DNA from: an uncultured Clostridia bacterium
Lineage (GTDB): Bacteria; Bacillota; Clostridia; Lachnospirales; CAG-274
Assembly: GCA_947631975.1 (NCBI GenBank)
Contig: CANRNM010000004.1
Span: 1 to 44,551, forward strand
Direction: 5' to 3'
DNA: 44,551 nt
Positions within the stretch are counted from its first letter, which is position 1. Each line of letters opens with the position of its first letter. Made by a program: the position numbers and the translations under genes. The notes beneath the pieces were generated by a model. It saw nothing but the letters and a program-made list of their open reading frames with translations, was not told where the DNA came from and made no database searches. This document shows, piece by piece, positions 16,537-24,580 of this stretch.

Positions 16537-17389
16537 TATAAGCCTCCTCAATTATTTTTCTGAATATATCTTCGCCTATCCTCTCTATAGTAAAGCGAAA
16601 TCTCTCGCCCGGCTTGGCATATTCGCCAAAGAAGGCGACAGCGGTATCTATCACTCTGAAAAGCGTCTTTTTATCATGTATTATGGGGATTATCTCCTCA
16701 CCCTTATGTATTCTGTTTCCGAAAAGACCGCCGAAGGAAAGAATGTAGCCCTCGTTGTTTTCCCATGCATCGGCAGGACAGGCTTTTGTGCATCGTCCGC
16801 AGTAGTTGCATTTGCTATCATCAAGTATGAGCCTTTCGCCCTCAAACGAGATAGCCTTTGTACGGCATATATTCTCGCAGACACCGCACCTTATGCATTT
16901 ATCCTCTATCCACTTTACTTCTATACCGCCCTTTATGCCGATATCGTTTTCCTCAGCCTTAAGGCAGTTATTTTGACAGCCCGTAACGCCGAATTTGAAT
17001 TTATGGGGCAGATCCTTTGCAAAAAATCTTTCGCTAAGCTCCTGCGCAAGAGCGTAAGTATCTATACAACCGCTCGGACAGATCGCCTTGCCCTGACAGG
17101 CTGTTACGGTCCTTACTCTCGGTCCGCATACGCCCGGCTCGCAGTCGCCCTTTGCAAGAGCGGCTTTTACATCGTCGATTTCGTCAAGCTTTATGAAGGG
17201 TATCTCAACGCCCTGACGGGAGGTCAGGTGAACATAGCCCTCGCCGTATTTCTCGGCGACCTCGGCTATAACGGAAAGCTGCTTGGCATCAAGATGACCT
17301 CCTACCACCTTAAGGCGCAGAGAAAAACAATTCTTTTGCTTCTGGCGCATAAATCCGCCCTTTTTCAATACCGCATAATCTACATCCAT
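16529..17389 (-). CDS. Small siroheme sulfite reductase with two ferredoxin-type clusters
   Basis: A 286-residue nitrite/sulfite reductase-type protein. The siroheme-[4Fe-4S] cysteines are C98 and C104 (TACQGKAIC) and C138 and C142 (GCQNNC). Two ferredoxin [4Fe-4S] sets follow: C165/C168/C171/C175 and C194/C197/C200/C204. The size and layout resemble AsrC or small dissimilatory-type reductases, not the two-repeat assimilatory CysI. No AsrA/AsrB or flavoprotein partner is in the operon, so electrons probably come from ferredoxin. In the pathway model it supplies the sulfide (Sir) for the carrier thiocarboxylate. The ATG has AGGAGG at 8 bases. Confidence 0.88.
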   Translation of the reverse strand: MDVDYAVLKKGGFMRQKQKNCFSLRLKVVGGHLDAKQLSVIAEVAEKYGEGYVHLTSRQGVEIPFIKLDEIDDVKAALAKGDCEPGVCGPRVRTVTACQGKAICPSGCIDTYALAQELSERFFAKDLPHKFKFGVTGCQNNCLKAEENDIGIKGGIEVKWIEDKCIRCGVCENICRTKAISFEGERLILDDSKCNYCGRCTKACPADAWENNEGYILSFGGLFGNRIHKGEEIIPIIHDKKTLFRVIDTAVAFFGEYAKPGERFRFTIERIGEDIFRKIIEEAYNG

Positions 17390-17400
17390 GTATAAACCTC

Positions 17401-17811
17401 CTAAATATATTCTATTTCTTCCTCCGAAGATACATCGCCGATTATTCTGAAGGACTTCAGAACAGGCTCATTTTCGTTCATGAGTGAAATTATCATATAG
17501 CTTGCCTCGCTGTCATAGGCAAGCCGTTTGTCCTCCTTAGACGGTCTTGAAGGACTTTCGGGGTGGGAATGAAAATTGCCGAGAGGAACTATGCCCTTTT
17601 TTCTCATATCCTTTACAGCCTTAAGCTGTTCTTTTGGGTCCATTGTGAAGTGCTCGTTTGAATGGTCAATATTCTCCAATATGTATATTTCCTTTACCTC
17701 TCTTACATTGCCCTCTTTTATCCCGCCTATGAGTCCGCATATTTCTTCGGGTCTTCCTTTAAGCGCGGCGTCCGATATGATACCATAGAATTTTTTTGGC
17801 AGGCGTATCAT
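17401..17811 (-). CDS. JAMM/Mov34 zinc metallopeptidase (HcyD/Mec-like)
   Basis: A 136-residue JAB/MPN metalloenzyme. The catalytic Glu is E22 or E23 (PEEICGLIGG), and the zinc motif H-x-H-P-x(6)-S-x-x-D is complete: H81, H83, S91 and D94. Known relatives next to sulfur carriers are Mec (cuts cysteine from CysO) and HcyD. HcyD has two jobs: it removes the extra residue from HcyS and releases homocysteine from HcyS-homocysteine. The carrier ending GGG-Cys-Ile in this operon gives it an obvious substrate. The start overlaps the thioredoxin stop as ATGA and has AAGGAGG. Confidence 0.88.
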   Translation of the reverse strand: MIRLPKKFYGIISDAALKGRPEEICGLIGGIKEGNVREVKEIYILENIDHSNEHFTMDPKEQLKAVKDMRKKGIVPLGNFHSHPESPSRPSKEDKRLAYDSEASYMIISLMNENEPVLKSFRIIGDVSSEEEIEYI

Positions 17812-18122
17812 ATCAACGCCTCCTTTAAAAGTGCTTCAATATCCGTCTTTGAGGCAATGCCTCTTATTCTGTTTACCTCGCTGCCTTTTTTGAAAAGCAA
17901 TATGGTGGGCGAGGTCATTACATTGTATTTTTCGGCAACATCAAAGCTGAAATTTACATTCAGCTTTTTAAAGTCCACATCGGCATATTCCTCTTCCAGC
18001 TCGGCAAATATAGGGGACATTCGCCTGCAGGGTATACAGCTGTCGGAATAAAATTCCAAAAGCACCGTTTTATCCGAATTTATGACCTCATCATTGAAGC
18101 TCTCGGAAGTTACTGTTTTCAT
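17808..18122 (-). CDS. Thioredoxin-like protein (CIPC active site)
   Basis: A 104-residue thioredoxin fold with C29-Ile-Pro-C32 in 'FYSDSCIPCRRM' instead of the usual WCGPC, and the cis-proline segment in MTSPTILLF. The Trp before the first Cys is missing. It is the first gene of the sulfur operon, about 40 nt after its predicted transcription start. It may reduce persulfides on TusA, the E1-like enzyme or the reductase; a dedicated thioredoxin reductase is not seen in the window. Confidence 0.9.
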   Translation of the reverse strand: MKTVTSESFNDEVINSDKTVLLEFYSDSCIPCRRMSPIFAELEEEYADVDFKKLNVNFSFDVAEKYNVMTSPTILLFKKGSEVNRIRGIASKTDIEALLKEALI

Positions 18123-18168
18123 AATATCTATCCTTTCATAGTATTTATATCGTTTTTATATGAATTAT

Positions 18169-18197
18169 ATGGTAACATAGACAAAAATTATTGTCAA
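18169..18197 (-). promoter_or_regulatory. Promoter and possible operator of the sulfur operon
   Basis: Minus strand: TTGACA (18197-18192), a 17-bp spacer, TACCAT (18174-18169). An inverted repeat GACAA-N6-TTGTC (18180-18195) overlaps the -35 box and the spacer and would suit a dimeric repressor. The leader is about 40 nt, too short for a SAM riboswitch or T-box. Confidence 0.72.
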
Positions 18198-18243
18198 TAT
18201 GAATTTTTTTGGATTTGGGGGAATTTTTTTATATACAAAAACA

Positions 18244-18279
18244 AAATGAAAGAAATGCCAAAAAGCATTTCTTTCATTT
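18244..18279 (-). terminator. Terminator after larE
   Basis: A perfect 15-bp stem (AAATGAAAGAAATGC with its complement, 6-base loop). On the minus strand it is followed by a T-rich tract. It separates the yeiH-larE transcript from the sulfur operon. Confidence 0.85.
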
Positions 18280-18285
18280 AGCAGA

Positions 18286-19116
18286 TTAATCCGAAATATC
18301 CAATGTTTCATTCATACTTCCTGTCCGATAGCCTATCAGATCCATGGTTATATAAGAAAATCCATAATTTTTAAACTCTTCCACAATTCTATTTCTTTTT
18401 TCCTCCTGCAGCAGCTTTTCAAATTCCTTCGGTTCGATCTCGATCCTTGCCATACTGCCGTGAATACGCACCCTGACCTGATGAAAGCCCATATCCAAAA
18501 GAAGCTGTTCCGCCCGATCGACCATACCCAGTTTTTCCTCCGTAATGGTTTCTCCATACACAAAACGCGAGGAAAGACAGGCAAAGGATTGTTTCTCCCA
18601 TGTAGGCAGCTCCAAATATTTTGACAATGCCCGTATATCTGCCTTTGTAAAATTACATTCTCTTAAGGGACTTTTTATCCCAAGCTCCGCCACCGCCAAA
18701 AGTCCCGGTCGATAGTCGCCGTTATCATCCAGATTAGAACCCTCCACTATATTTTCTATATGGTTTTCATCGGCGATCAACCGAATTTTTTCAAAAAGCT
18801 CTTTTTTGCAAAGATAACATCTGTTCCTTGGATTTTGGGCAAAGCCTTCAATGTTTAATTCTTCCGATTCGCATACATAATGCCGTATTTTTTCTTTCTC
18901 ACAGAAGGTTATAGCCTCATTTAATTCTCTCTTGGGAAAGGAACAGGATCTTGCTGTAACGGCAATGACCTTATCCCCTAATGTATCAGCGGCGACCTTC
19001 AATAGAAAAGTTGAGTCCACACCGCTCGAAAAGGCTACTGCCACAGAATGCAGCTCCTTGATGTAATTTCTTAAATGGTCTAATTTCTCTATCTGTTCCC
19101 TTGTTACCTGCTCCAT
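18286..19116 (-). CDS. larE: LarE-type ATP-dependent sulfur transferase
   Basis: A 276-residue PP-loop enzyme. The PP-loop SSGVDST is at residues 30-36, CYLC at C100/C103, and C180 in FACLSSR, the position of the sulfur-donor cysteine of LarE. LarE sulfurates the nicotinic acid-derived precursor of the nickel-pincer nucleotide of lactate racemase. The family has forms that sacrifice their own Cys and forms that carry a [4Fe-4S] cluster on three cysteines; the three Cys seen here would fit the second, though I cannot prove it. larA, larB and larC are not in the window. Codons differ from the neighbours (CGG, CGA, CGT and TTG appear, parts are AT-richer), hinting at transfer. It follows a YeiH-type permease, so a general sulfur role is possible. 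Confidence 0.88.
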   Translation of the reverse strand: MEQVTREQIEKLDHLRNYIKELHSVAVAFSSGVDSTFLLKVAADTLGDKVIAVTARSCSFPKRELNEAITFCEKEKIRHYVCESEELNIEGFAQNPRNRCYLCKKELFEKIRLIADENHIENIVEGSNLDDNGDYRPGLLAVAELGIKSPLRECNFTKADIRALSKYLELPTWEKQSFACLSSRFVYGETITEEKLGMVDRAEQLLLDMGFHQVRVRIHGSMARIEIEPKEFEKLLQEEKRNRIVEEFKNYGFSYITMDLIGYRTGSMNETLDISD

Positions 19117-19160
19117 ATCAAAATCTCCGTTCTTAAATCAGTATCGTTTCTATCACATCA

Positions 19161-19436
19161 TCATAGCTTTTTATCAAGCCAGACCCACAGCTTGAACATA
19201 ATAACTCCCCATACCACAAACAGAAATGAAAGGAACGGTATTCCGAAGGGACTGTCGTAGGCGTCAGTAAGGAAGTAATGCTTCCAGTTGGGTATGTCCG
19301 TAAAGTAGTATTGTCCCGAACCCACATCAAGACCGTCTATAAGTCCCGTGCCGTTTTTCATAATAAATACTGCGCCAACGGCAGAGGCTACAAAAAGCAG
19401 TACGCAAAATATTGTGATTATCTTATTAAGCTTCAT
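19161..19436 (-). CDS. Small two-helix membrane protein
   Basis: A 91-residue protein with two membrane helices (about 5-27 and 66-86) joined by a mostly uncharged external loop rich in Gly, Tyr, Asp and Trp. AGGAGG precedes the ATG by 8 bases. It lies 12 bp after the YeiH-type permease gene and 44 bp before larE, so it is probably an accessory part of the transporter. No family is recognised. Confidence 0.72.
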   Translation of the reverse strand: MKLNKIITIFCVLLFVASAVGAVFIMKNGTGLIDGLDVGSGQYYFTDIPNWKHYFLTDAYDSPFGIPFLSFLFVVWGVIMFKLWVWLDKKL

Positions 19437-19448
19437 ATAATCTGCCTC

Positions 19449-20798
19449 CTAATTCAATACGGGAACGGGGAAGAATGTACCGCTTAAAAGTATCCACACT
19501 GCCGCAAATGTCAGCACGATATTGAAAAGCTGACCTACAACATAGAGCGTAACAGGCTTGCCGCCCGCAAATTGTTCCTTAAGCTCTCCGAAGTTGGTTT
19601 CAAGTCCTATGCTCGTGAAAGCGAGAGCAAACGCCCATGTTCTGAACTGTCCCAGATTTGATATGATAGTGCTTGTTGCTTCCGCGCCAAATAAATTCTG
19701 CGCTATAAATGAAGTAAATACAGATGCCGCAAGGAAGCCCAAAATAAATTTGGGGAAACGATACCATATTTCACCTATGCCTACGGTGCTTTTGCTCTCC
19801 TTCTTTTCGGACGCGGTGAAGAATATAGCCACGGCAAAGGCAACGAAGCCTATAAGTATATTCTGTATCATCTTGACAAGCGTTGCCGAGGTCTGTCCCA
19901 GCTCTCCGAGGGCTGCTCCCGCAAGAGCCACGGCGCCCGTTGAATCTATTGTGCCGCCTATCCACGCTCCTCCCATAAGCTCGTTAAGTCCCGTGAGCTT
20001 AATGAAAAGAGGGAACGCTATCATCATTATGACGGTAAATATAAGCGAAATACCTACGGCAAATGTCAGGTCCGTTTTTTTAGCCTTGCTTGCCGCCGCC
20101 ACGGCTATTGCGGCGGAAGTACCGCAGACGGAGGTTGCCGTAGCTATTGTTATTACAAGAGATTTATTCTTTATCTTGAGCACTCTTGTGCCTAAGAACC
20201 ACATAAATATTATAACTATGGGCGTTACTATCCACGCAATTCCCAGTCCGTAAAGTCCAAATTTTCTTATGTTTGAGAAAAGCACCTCCGCGCCGAATGT
20301 TACAAGTCCCGCCTTTATGTAAAACTCGGTCTGTAATGCAGGCTTGAGCCATTTAGGCGTCTTTATGGTGTTTGCGATTACAAGACCTATCAAAAGCGCC
20401 CAGAATGCAAATTCCAGATACCTGTTGAAAATAACCTGCGCCGATATTATCCTTACAACGGTAGTTATAACGAAAAGTCCCAAAAAGGCGGGAATAAATT
20501 CTTTTATGCTTTTCTTCTGCAAAACTGCGCCTGCGCCGAAAAGCAATGCAAATATAACAAATGTAAGTATGAGGTTGGGTACAGTGCCTTCCTTGAATAT
20601 GTCGAGAAAAGCTGCCTCTCCCTTGCCCCATGTAGCAAACTTAGCTGCCTGAAGGTCATAGGCTCCGCTTGCTATTCCTATTGTAACCGCCGCAATAAAT
20701 ATAAAGCCTATCCATATTGCAAGCCAGTCCTCTTTCCTTATTAAATCGCTGAGCTTGGATTTTTCCGTTGTTACTATTTCTGTATTTTTGTCTGACAT
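19449..20798 (-). CDS. YeiH/UPF0324-type permease (putative sulfate exporter family)
   Basis: A 449-residue integral membrane protein with about 11 hydrophobic segments. The conserved segment ATATSVCGTSAAIAVAAA and the 'GAWIGGTIDSTGAVALAGAALG' region are hallmarks of the YeiH (UPF0324) family. Databases label the family 'putative sulfate exporter' but transport has not been firmly shown, so the substrate is open. An N-terminal cytoplasmic stretch of about 27 residues precedes the first helix. It is the first gene of an operon with a small membrane protein and larE, next to the sulfur operon, which supports a sulfur-compound substrate. Confidence 0.87.
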   Translation of the reverse strand: MSDKNTEIVTTEKSKLSDLIRKEDWLAIWIGFIFIAAVTIGIASGAYDLQAAKFATWGKGEAAFLDIFKEGTVPNLILTFVIFALLFGAGAVLQKKSIKEFIPAFLGLFVITTVVRIISAQVIFNRYLEFAFWALLIGLVIANTIKTPKWLKPALQTEFYIKAGLVTFGAEVLFSNIRKFGLYGLGIAWIVTPIVIIFMWFLGTRVLKIKNKSLVITIATATSVCGTSAAIAVAAASKAKKTDLTFAVGISLIFTVIMMIAFPLFIKLTGLNELMGGAWIGGTIDSTGAVALAGAALGELGQTSATLVKMIQNILIGFVAFAVAIFFTASEKKESKSTVGIGEIWYRFPKFILGFLAASVFTSFIAQNLFGAEATSTIISNLGQFRTWAFALAFTSIGLETNFGELKEQFAGGKPVTLYVVGQLFNIVLTFAAVWILLSGTFFPVPVLN

Positions 20799-20857
20799 GA
20801 TCTATCACTCCTTAATTTATATATTTATTTAAAACAGCCGTGCTTTTACGCAATACA

Positions 20858-20869
20858 TCAACATCGCAT
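20858..20869 (-). other. Possible leader peptide Met-Arg-Cys before the permease gene
   Basis: In the ~110-nt leader of the permease transcript, AAAGGAG is followed 8 bases later by ATG CGA TGT TGA, a three-codon frame M-R-C-stop. An ATG two codons earlier in the same frame would give M-I-M-R-C. Cys-containing leader peptides regulate sulfur genes in some bacteria. No attenuator hairpin is visible after it, so this may be chance. Confidence 0.25.
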
Positions 20870-20913
20870 TATCATTTCTCCTTTCATATAGGTTTTGTAT
20901 GAATTTATGAAAC

Positions 20914-20942
20914 AGTATAGAACAGTCGGCGTATTTAGTCAA
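20914..20942 (-). promoter_or_regulatory. SigA-type promoter of the permease-larE operon
   Basis: Minus strand: TTGACT (20942-20937), a 17-bp spacer, TATACT (20919-20914). The predicted leader is about 110 nt. Confidence 0.78.
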
Positions 20943-20950
20943 TATTTCAA

Positions 20951-20981
20951 TATATGAAAAAATTTTATTTTTTTTCATATA
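20951..20981. promoter_or_regulatory. 12-bp inverted repeat upstream of the permease promoter
   Basis: TATATGAAAAAA (20951-20962) and TTTTTTCATATA (20970-20981) form a perfect 12-bp inverted repeat with a 7-base centre, directly upstream of the -35 box. A further TATATGAAA half-site occurs at 20890-20882 on the minus strand, just inside the transcript. This looks like a binding site for a dimeric regulator. The T-rich arm could also simply be an UP-like element. Confidence 0.45.
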
Positions 20982-21110
20982 TACCAAAAAAGAATACTGC
21001 GCCGTTATATCCTCCTATTTCATTTTTATGATTTTTTAACTTGGCGCACATTTATGCATTGGGAATAGGCAAATAATATATATAATTATAAAATTTGTAT
21101 TACTTTGGTA

Positions 21111-21139
21111 TTTTCAACGGCGGATATTTGTGGTATACT
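21111..21139 (+). promoter_or_regulatory. Extended -10 promoter of the anchored protein-murC unit
   Basis: TGG-TATACT (TATACT at 21134-21139) gives an extended -10; the -35 region is weak (TTTTCA, 21111-21116, 17-bp spacer). It lies about 30 bp before the start codon at 21171. Confidence 0.6.
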
Positions 21140-21170
21140 TATTAAAAGACAATATGAAAGGAACAAAAAG

Positions 21171-21881
21171 ATGAACAGCGAAATCAATAAAAAAATAAAC
21201 AAAAACAAAAATATCATCATTCTTATTATTATACTTGTAGTCATACTCGTTCTTGCGCTCACGATATCAGCGCTCAAGCAGGACAGGTCGGGTTCTCCCG
21301 TAATAACGGAGGAGGAGCCGCAGGATAACGAGGAGGAGCCAAAAAAGCCGAGGGAAGCCGAGGTGTCCGAGATAGAGGCGGGCGAGCTTCCTTCCGCAGA
21401 GGAGCTCGGCGCGCTGGGACTTGACAATGTTATACAGTCCCCGAGCATAACGGAGCAGTTCAATCTCAGCAGATATGACGAGCAGGACGGAGGCATAAGA
21501 TACAGCTACCTTGCAAACAAGCTCACAAGCGGTGAGAGGCTCTATGTATATGCCCGCGCCATGACGGAAGAGGAATACGATGAAATGCTCCCCGACGGGG
21601 ACACACAAACAGGAAGTCTGGGAGACGGCGAGGCTACATTCAACAACAGAAATCTTTATCACACGACCGACGATGCCAAGCTGTCCGAGAATGTAAAGCG
21701 CTCCGAGGAGGAGGGCAAAATAGTCGTGAGATACGGCAACTCCACAACAGAGATACTTCCCATGCAGCAGCTCATGTGGTACAAGGACGGCATAGGCTAT
21801 ACGCTTGAATCCATTAACAGACAATACACCATAGACGATATGCTGAGGCTTGCCCGCGCATATATCGGTGAATCCGAATAA
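21171..21881 (+). CDS. Membrane-anchored extracellular protein of unknown function
   Basis: A 236-residue protein: a short Lys/Asn-rich cytoplasmic tail, one membrane helix at about residues 15-37, an acidic Glu/Pro linker (EEEPQDNEEEPKKPREAE), then a soluble domain of about 160 residues with several Tyr-rich strands. No family is recognised. AAAGGAAC precedes the ATG. The gene is followed 39 bp later by murC with no terminator between, so it may be a wall-synthesis accessory protein; this is inference from position only. Confidence 0.75.
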   Translation: MNSEINKKINKNKNIIILIIILVVILVLALTISALKQDRSGSPVITEEEPQDNEEEPKKPREAEVSEIEAGELPSAEELGALGLDNVIQSPSITEQFNLSRYDEQDGGIRYSYLANKLTSGERLYVYARAMTEEEYDEMLPDGDTQTGSLGDGEATFNNRNLYHTTDDAKLSENVKRSEEEGKIVVRYGNSTTEILPMQQLMWYKDGIGYTLESINRQYTIDDMLRLARAYIGESE

Positions 21882-21920
21882 AAACGAATGAACAAAATTT
21901 TATTAAAAGGGGATAGAGCT

Positions 21921-23300
21921 ATGTTGCTTAAGGATTTTAAGAGAGTACACTTCATAGGCATAGGCGGTATAAGCATGTCGAGCCTTGCCGAGATACTTCT
22001 TAGCAAAGGAAAGATAATATCCGGTTCCGACGGAACAAGAACGAGGGTTACGGACAACCTTGCGGACATGGGTATAAAGGTCAGCATAGGGCAAAAGGCG
22101 GAAAACATTACGGACGACATAGAGCTTGTGGTGTATACGGCGGCAATAAGGGAGGACAACCCCGAGCTTGAGGCAGCAAGGGCATCGCAGGCAGTCGTTA
22201 TAGACAGAGCCGAGCTTGTGGGCATGCTCATGCTTGAATACAAGCGTCCCATTTCCATAGCGGGAACTCACGGCAAAACCACCACATCGTCAATGGTAAC
22301 GGAGATAATGCTTACCGCAGGCAAGGAGCCCACCGTATCAATAGGCGGTATGCTGCCGAGCATAGGGGGCAACTACAAGGTGGGCAGAGAGGACTATTTT
22401 GTGCTTGAAAGCTGCGAATACTGCGACAGCTTCCTCAAGTTCAATCCCCACTCCGCCATTATACTGAACGTAGACCTTGACCATGTCGACTACTTCAAAA
22501 ATCTGGACAATATTTACCGCTCCTTCAATAACTTCGCCAAAAGGCTTCCCGAGGACGGTATGCTGGTCATAAACAAGGAGATACCGAGGCTTGCCGAAGT
22601 TATTGACGGCATAAAGTGCCCTTACGAGACCTACGGCAGGGACGAAAGTGCCGACTGGTACGCCAAGGATGTGGAGTATGACTCAATGGGACACGGCTCA
22701 TACACAGTCATGCACAGGGGCGAGGATATAACGCGCATAACGCTCTCCATTCCGGGCGAGCACAATGTTTACAATTCTCTTGCCGCCTTTGCTCTTGCCT
22801 ATCTCTACGGCATAGACACGGAGGCTATAGCTAGAGGAATAGCCAATTATCACGGTACGGACAGGCGTTTCCAATATAAGGGAAGCTTCAACGGCGTTAA
22901 GATAATAGACGACTACGCCCACCACCCCACGGAGATAGGCGCCACAATAAAGAGCGCAAGGGCGGGCGAGATAGGAAAGCTCTGCATTGTATTTCAGCCC
23001 CACACCTACACCAGAACATACGAGCTTCTGGACGACTTCGCAAGGGTGCTCTCGCAGGCCGACACAGCCGTTATAGTGGATATATACGCCTCAAGGGAAA
23101 AGGATACGGGGCTTGTTCACAGCAGAGACCTTGCTGACAGGATAGTCAAGCTCGGAGGAAACGGCGTGTACTGCGGCAGCTTTGAAAATGCCGAAAAATA
23201 TGTAATTGAAAACTGTGTTTCGGGAGATATGCTCATAACTATGGGCGCGGGAGATATAGTTAAGCTGGGCGAAAAACTTGCGGGCAAGGATAAGGTATAA
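21921..23300 (+). CDS. murC: UDP-N-acetylmuramate--L-alanine ligase
   Basis: A 459-residue Mur ligase that adds L-alanine to UDP-MurNAc, the first amino acid of the peptidoglycan stem. N-terminal [19 protein letters not shown] binds the UDP substrate, [11 protein letters not shown] is the ATP P-loop, [10 protein letters not shown] is the conserved central/C-terminal motif, and the end has the MGAGDI signature. The ATG at 21921 is chosen over one 11 codons earlier because AAAGGGGAT lies at correct spacing only for it. The other mur genes are not in the window. Confidence 0.96.
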   Translation: MLLKDFKRVHFIGIGGISMSSLAEILLSKGKIISGSDGTRTRVTDNLADMGIKVSIGQKAENITDDIELVVYTAAIREDNPELEAARASQAVVIDRAELVGMLMLEYKRPISIAGTHGKTTTSSMVTEIMLTAGKEPTVSIGGMLPSIGGNYKVGREDYFVLESCEYCDSFLKFNPHSAIILNVDLDHVDYFKNLDNIYRSFNNFAKRLPEDGMLVINKEIPRLAEVIDGIKCPYETYGRDESADWYAKDVEYDSMGHGSYTVMHRGEDITRITLSIPGEHNVYNSLAAFALAYLYGIDTEAIARGIANYHGTDRRFQYKGSFNGVKIIDDYAHHPTEIGATIKSARAGEIGKLCIVFQPHTYTRTYELLDDFARVLSQADTAVIVDIYASREKDTGLVHSRDLADRIVKLGGNGVYCGSFENAEKYVIENCVSGDMLITMGAGDIVKLGEKLAGKDKV

Positions 23301-23351
23301 AGGTCGGAAAAGCTGTTTTTTCCAAATTTAGCTTTTTATTGAAAAAAAATA

Positions 23352-23380
23352 TTGCTTTTTTCGCCAATATAAGGTATGAT
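23352..23380 (+). promoter_or_regulatory. SigA-type promoter of efp
   Basis: TTGCTT (23352-23357), a 17-bp spacer, TATGAT (23375-23380), about 45 bp before the efp start. Confidence 0.7.
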
Positions 23381-23425
23381 AGTATATATAGTTTTGTTTA
23401 TAAATATTTAAGGAGGAACAATTTT

Positions 23426-23989
23426 ATGATTTCTGCCGGTGAATTCAGAAACGGTGTTACTATGGAATACGAAGGCAATATCTATCAGATAATAGAATTC
23501 CAGCATGTTAAGCCGGGAAAAGGCGCTGCCTTTGTAAGAACTAAATTAAAGAATCTTGTATCGGGAGCTGTGGTTGAAAAGACCTTCAGACCCACCGAGA
23601 AGATGCCAAGGGCTCATATAGACAGAAAGGATATGTCTTATCTCTACAACGACGGAGAGCTTTACTACTTCATGGATGTTGAGAGCTACGACCAGATACC
23701 TATCCCCGCAGCAGAAATAGGCGACACTCTCAAGTTCGTTAAGGAAAACGAGGCTGTAAAGGTGCTCAGCTATCAGGGCAAGGTATTCGGTATAGAGCCT
23801 CCTATAGCAGTGGAGCTTGAAATAACCGACACGGAGCCGGGCTTCAAGGGCGATACGGCTACAGGCGCAACAAAGCCCGCCGTTGTTGAAACGGGCGCGA
23901 CCGTTATGGTGCCTCTTTTCATCAATGCAGGCGAGATAATAAAGGTAGATACCGCCACAGGCGAATATCTTGGAAGAGTTAATAAGTAA
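23426..23989 (+). CDS. efp: Translation elongation factor P
   Basis: A 187-residue three-domain EF-P that binds the ribosome E site and helps peptide bond formation at polyproline stretches. The loop KPGKGAAF carries the lysine at the position that is modified in many species. The C-terminal signature includes [19 protein letters not shown]. Modification genes (epmA/epmB or others) are not seen. The ATG at 23426 is fixed by AAGGAGGAA; the frame is open further upstream, but that part overlaps the promoter. Confidence 0.97.
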   Translation: MISAGEFRNGVTMEYEGNIYQIIEFQHVKPGKGAAFVRTKLKNLVSGAVVEKTFRPTEKMPRAHIDRKDMSYLYNDGELYYFMDVESYDQIPIPAAEIGDTLKFVKENEAVKVLSYQGKVFGIEPPIAVELEITDTEPGFKGDTATGATKPAVVETGATVMVPLFINAGEIIKVDTATGEYLGRVNK

Positions 23990-23997
23990 GCAATTTT

Positions 23998-24025
23998 AAA
24001 AGGGATGCGAAAACGCATCCCTTTT
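23998..24025 (+). terminator. Rho-independent terminator after efp
   Basis: A perfect 12-bp stem (AAAAGGGATGCG with CGCATCCCTTTT, AAAA loop) with a T run. It may also serve the converging rubrerythrin gene. Confidence 0.9.
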
Positions 24026-24040
24026 ATTTACATTCATATA

Positions 24041-24580
24041 TCAATAATTTTCCGCCTTGATCTGGAAGTAGCTCTGAGGATGAGCGCATACGGGGCATAC
24101 CTCGGGCGCCTTCTTGCCCACAACTATATGTCCGCAGTTAGCGCACTGCCAAATCATATCGCCGTCTCTTGAGAATACGATTCCGTCCTCGATATTCTTC
24201 AAAAGCTTCCTATATCTTTCCTCGTGCTCCTTCTCAATAGCCGCAACAGCCTCAAAAAGCGCCGCTATCTCCGTGAAGCCCTCTTCCTTTGCCTCCTCGG
24301 CGAAGGTCTTGTACATATCCGTCCACTCGTAGTTTTCGCCCTCTGCGGCGTCCTTTAAGTTCTCAACCGTTGAGGGGATACCGCCGTCATGAAGGAGCTT
24401 GAACCATATCTTAGCGTGCTCCTTTTCGTTGTTTGCAGTTTCCTCAAATATAGCGGCTATCTGATTGTAGCCGTCCTTCTTTGCCTTGCTTGCATAGTAT
24501 GTATACTTGTTTCTTGCCTGAGACTCGCCTGCGAAAGCAGCCATTAAATTAGCCTCTGTTTTACTGCCTTTTAAATTCAT
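24041..24580 (-). CDS. rbr: Rubrerythrin
   Basis: A 179-residue non-heme diiron peroxidase. The ferritin-like four-helix part has the metal-binding E-x-x-H pairs ([10 protein letters not shown] and [10 protein letters not shown]) and a rubredoxin-like C-terminus with two Cys-x-x-Cys knuckles (CANC, CPVC). It reduces hydrogen peroxide with electrons from rubredoxin or NADH oxidoreductases and is typical of anaerobes. It is a single gene with its own strong promoter. AAAGGAGG precedes the ATG. Confidence 0.96.
   Translation of the reverse strand: MNLKGSKTEANLMAAFAGESQARNKYTYYASKAKKDGYNQIAAIFEETANNEKEHAKIWFKLLHDGGIPSTVENLKDAAEGENYEWTDMYKTFAEEAKEEGFTEIAALFEAVAAIEKEHEERYRKLLKNIEDGIVFSRDGDMIWQCANCGHIVVGKKAPEVCPVCAHPQSYFQIKAENY

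Larger units (their letters stand above)
20799..21170. other. Divergent intergenic region between permease and anchored-protein genes
   Basis: A 372-bp gap holding two divergent promoters, the inverted repeat at 20951 and the possible leader peptide. Between about 20990 and 21105 I see only AT-rich sequence with no credible gene or RNA. Confidence 0.6.

Noticed and set aside
23301-23345. Weak AAAAGCT/AGCTTTT hairpin after murC
   Set aside because: Short AT-rich stem with a long loop and a competing GGAAAA/TTTTCC pairing; not convincing as a terminator.
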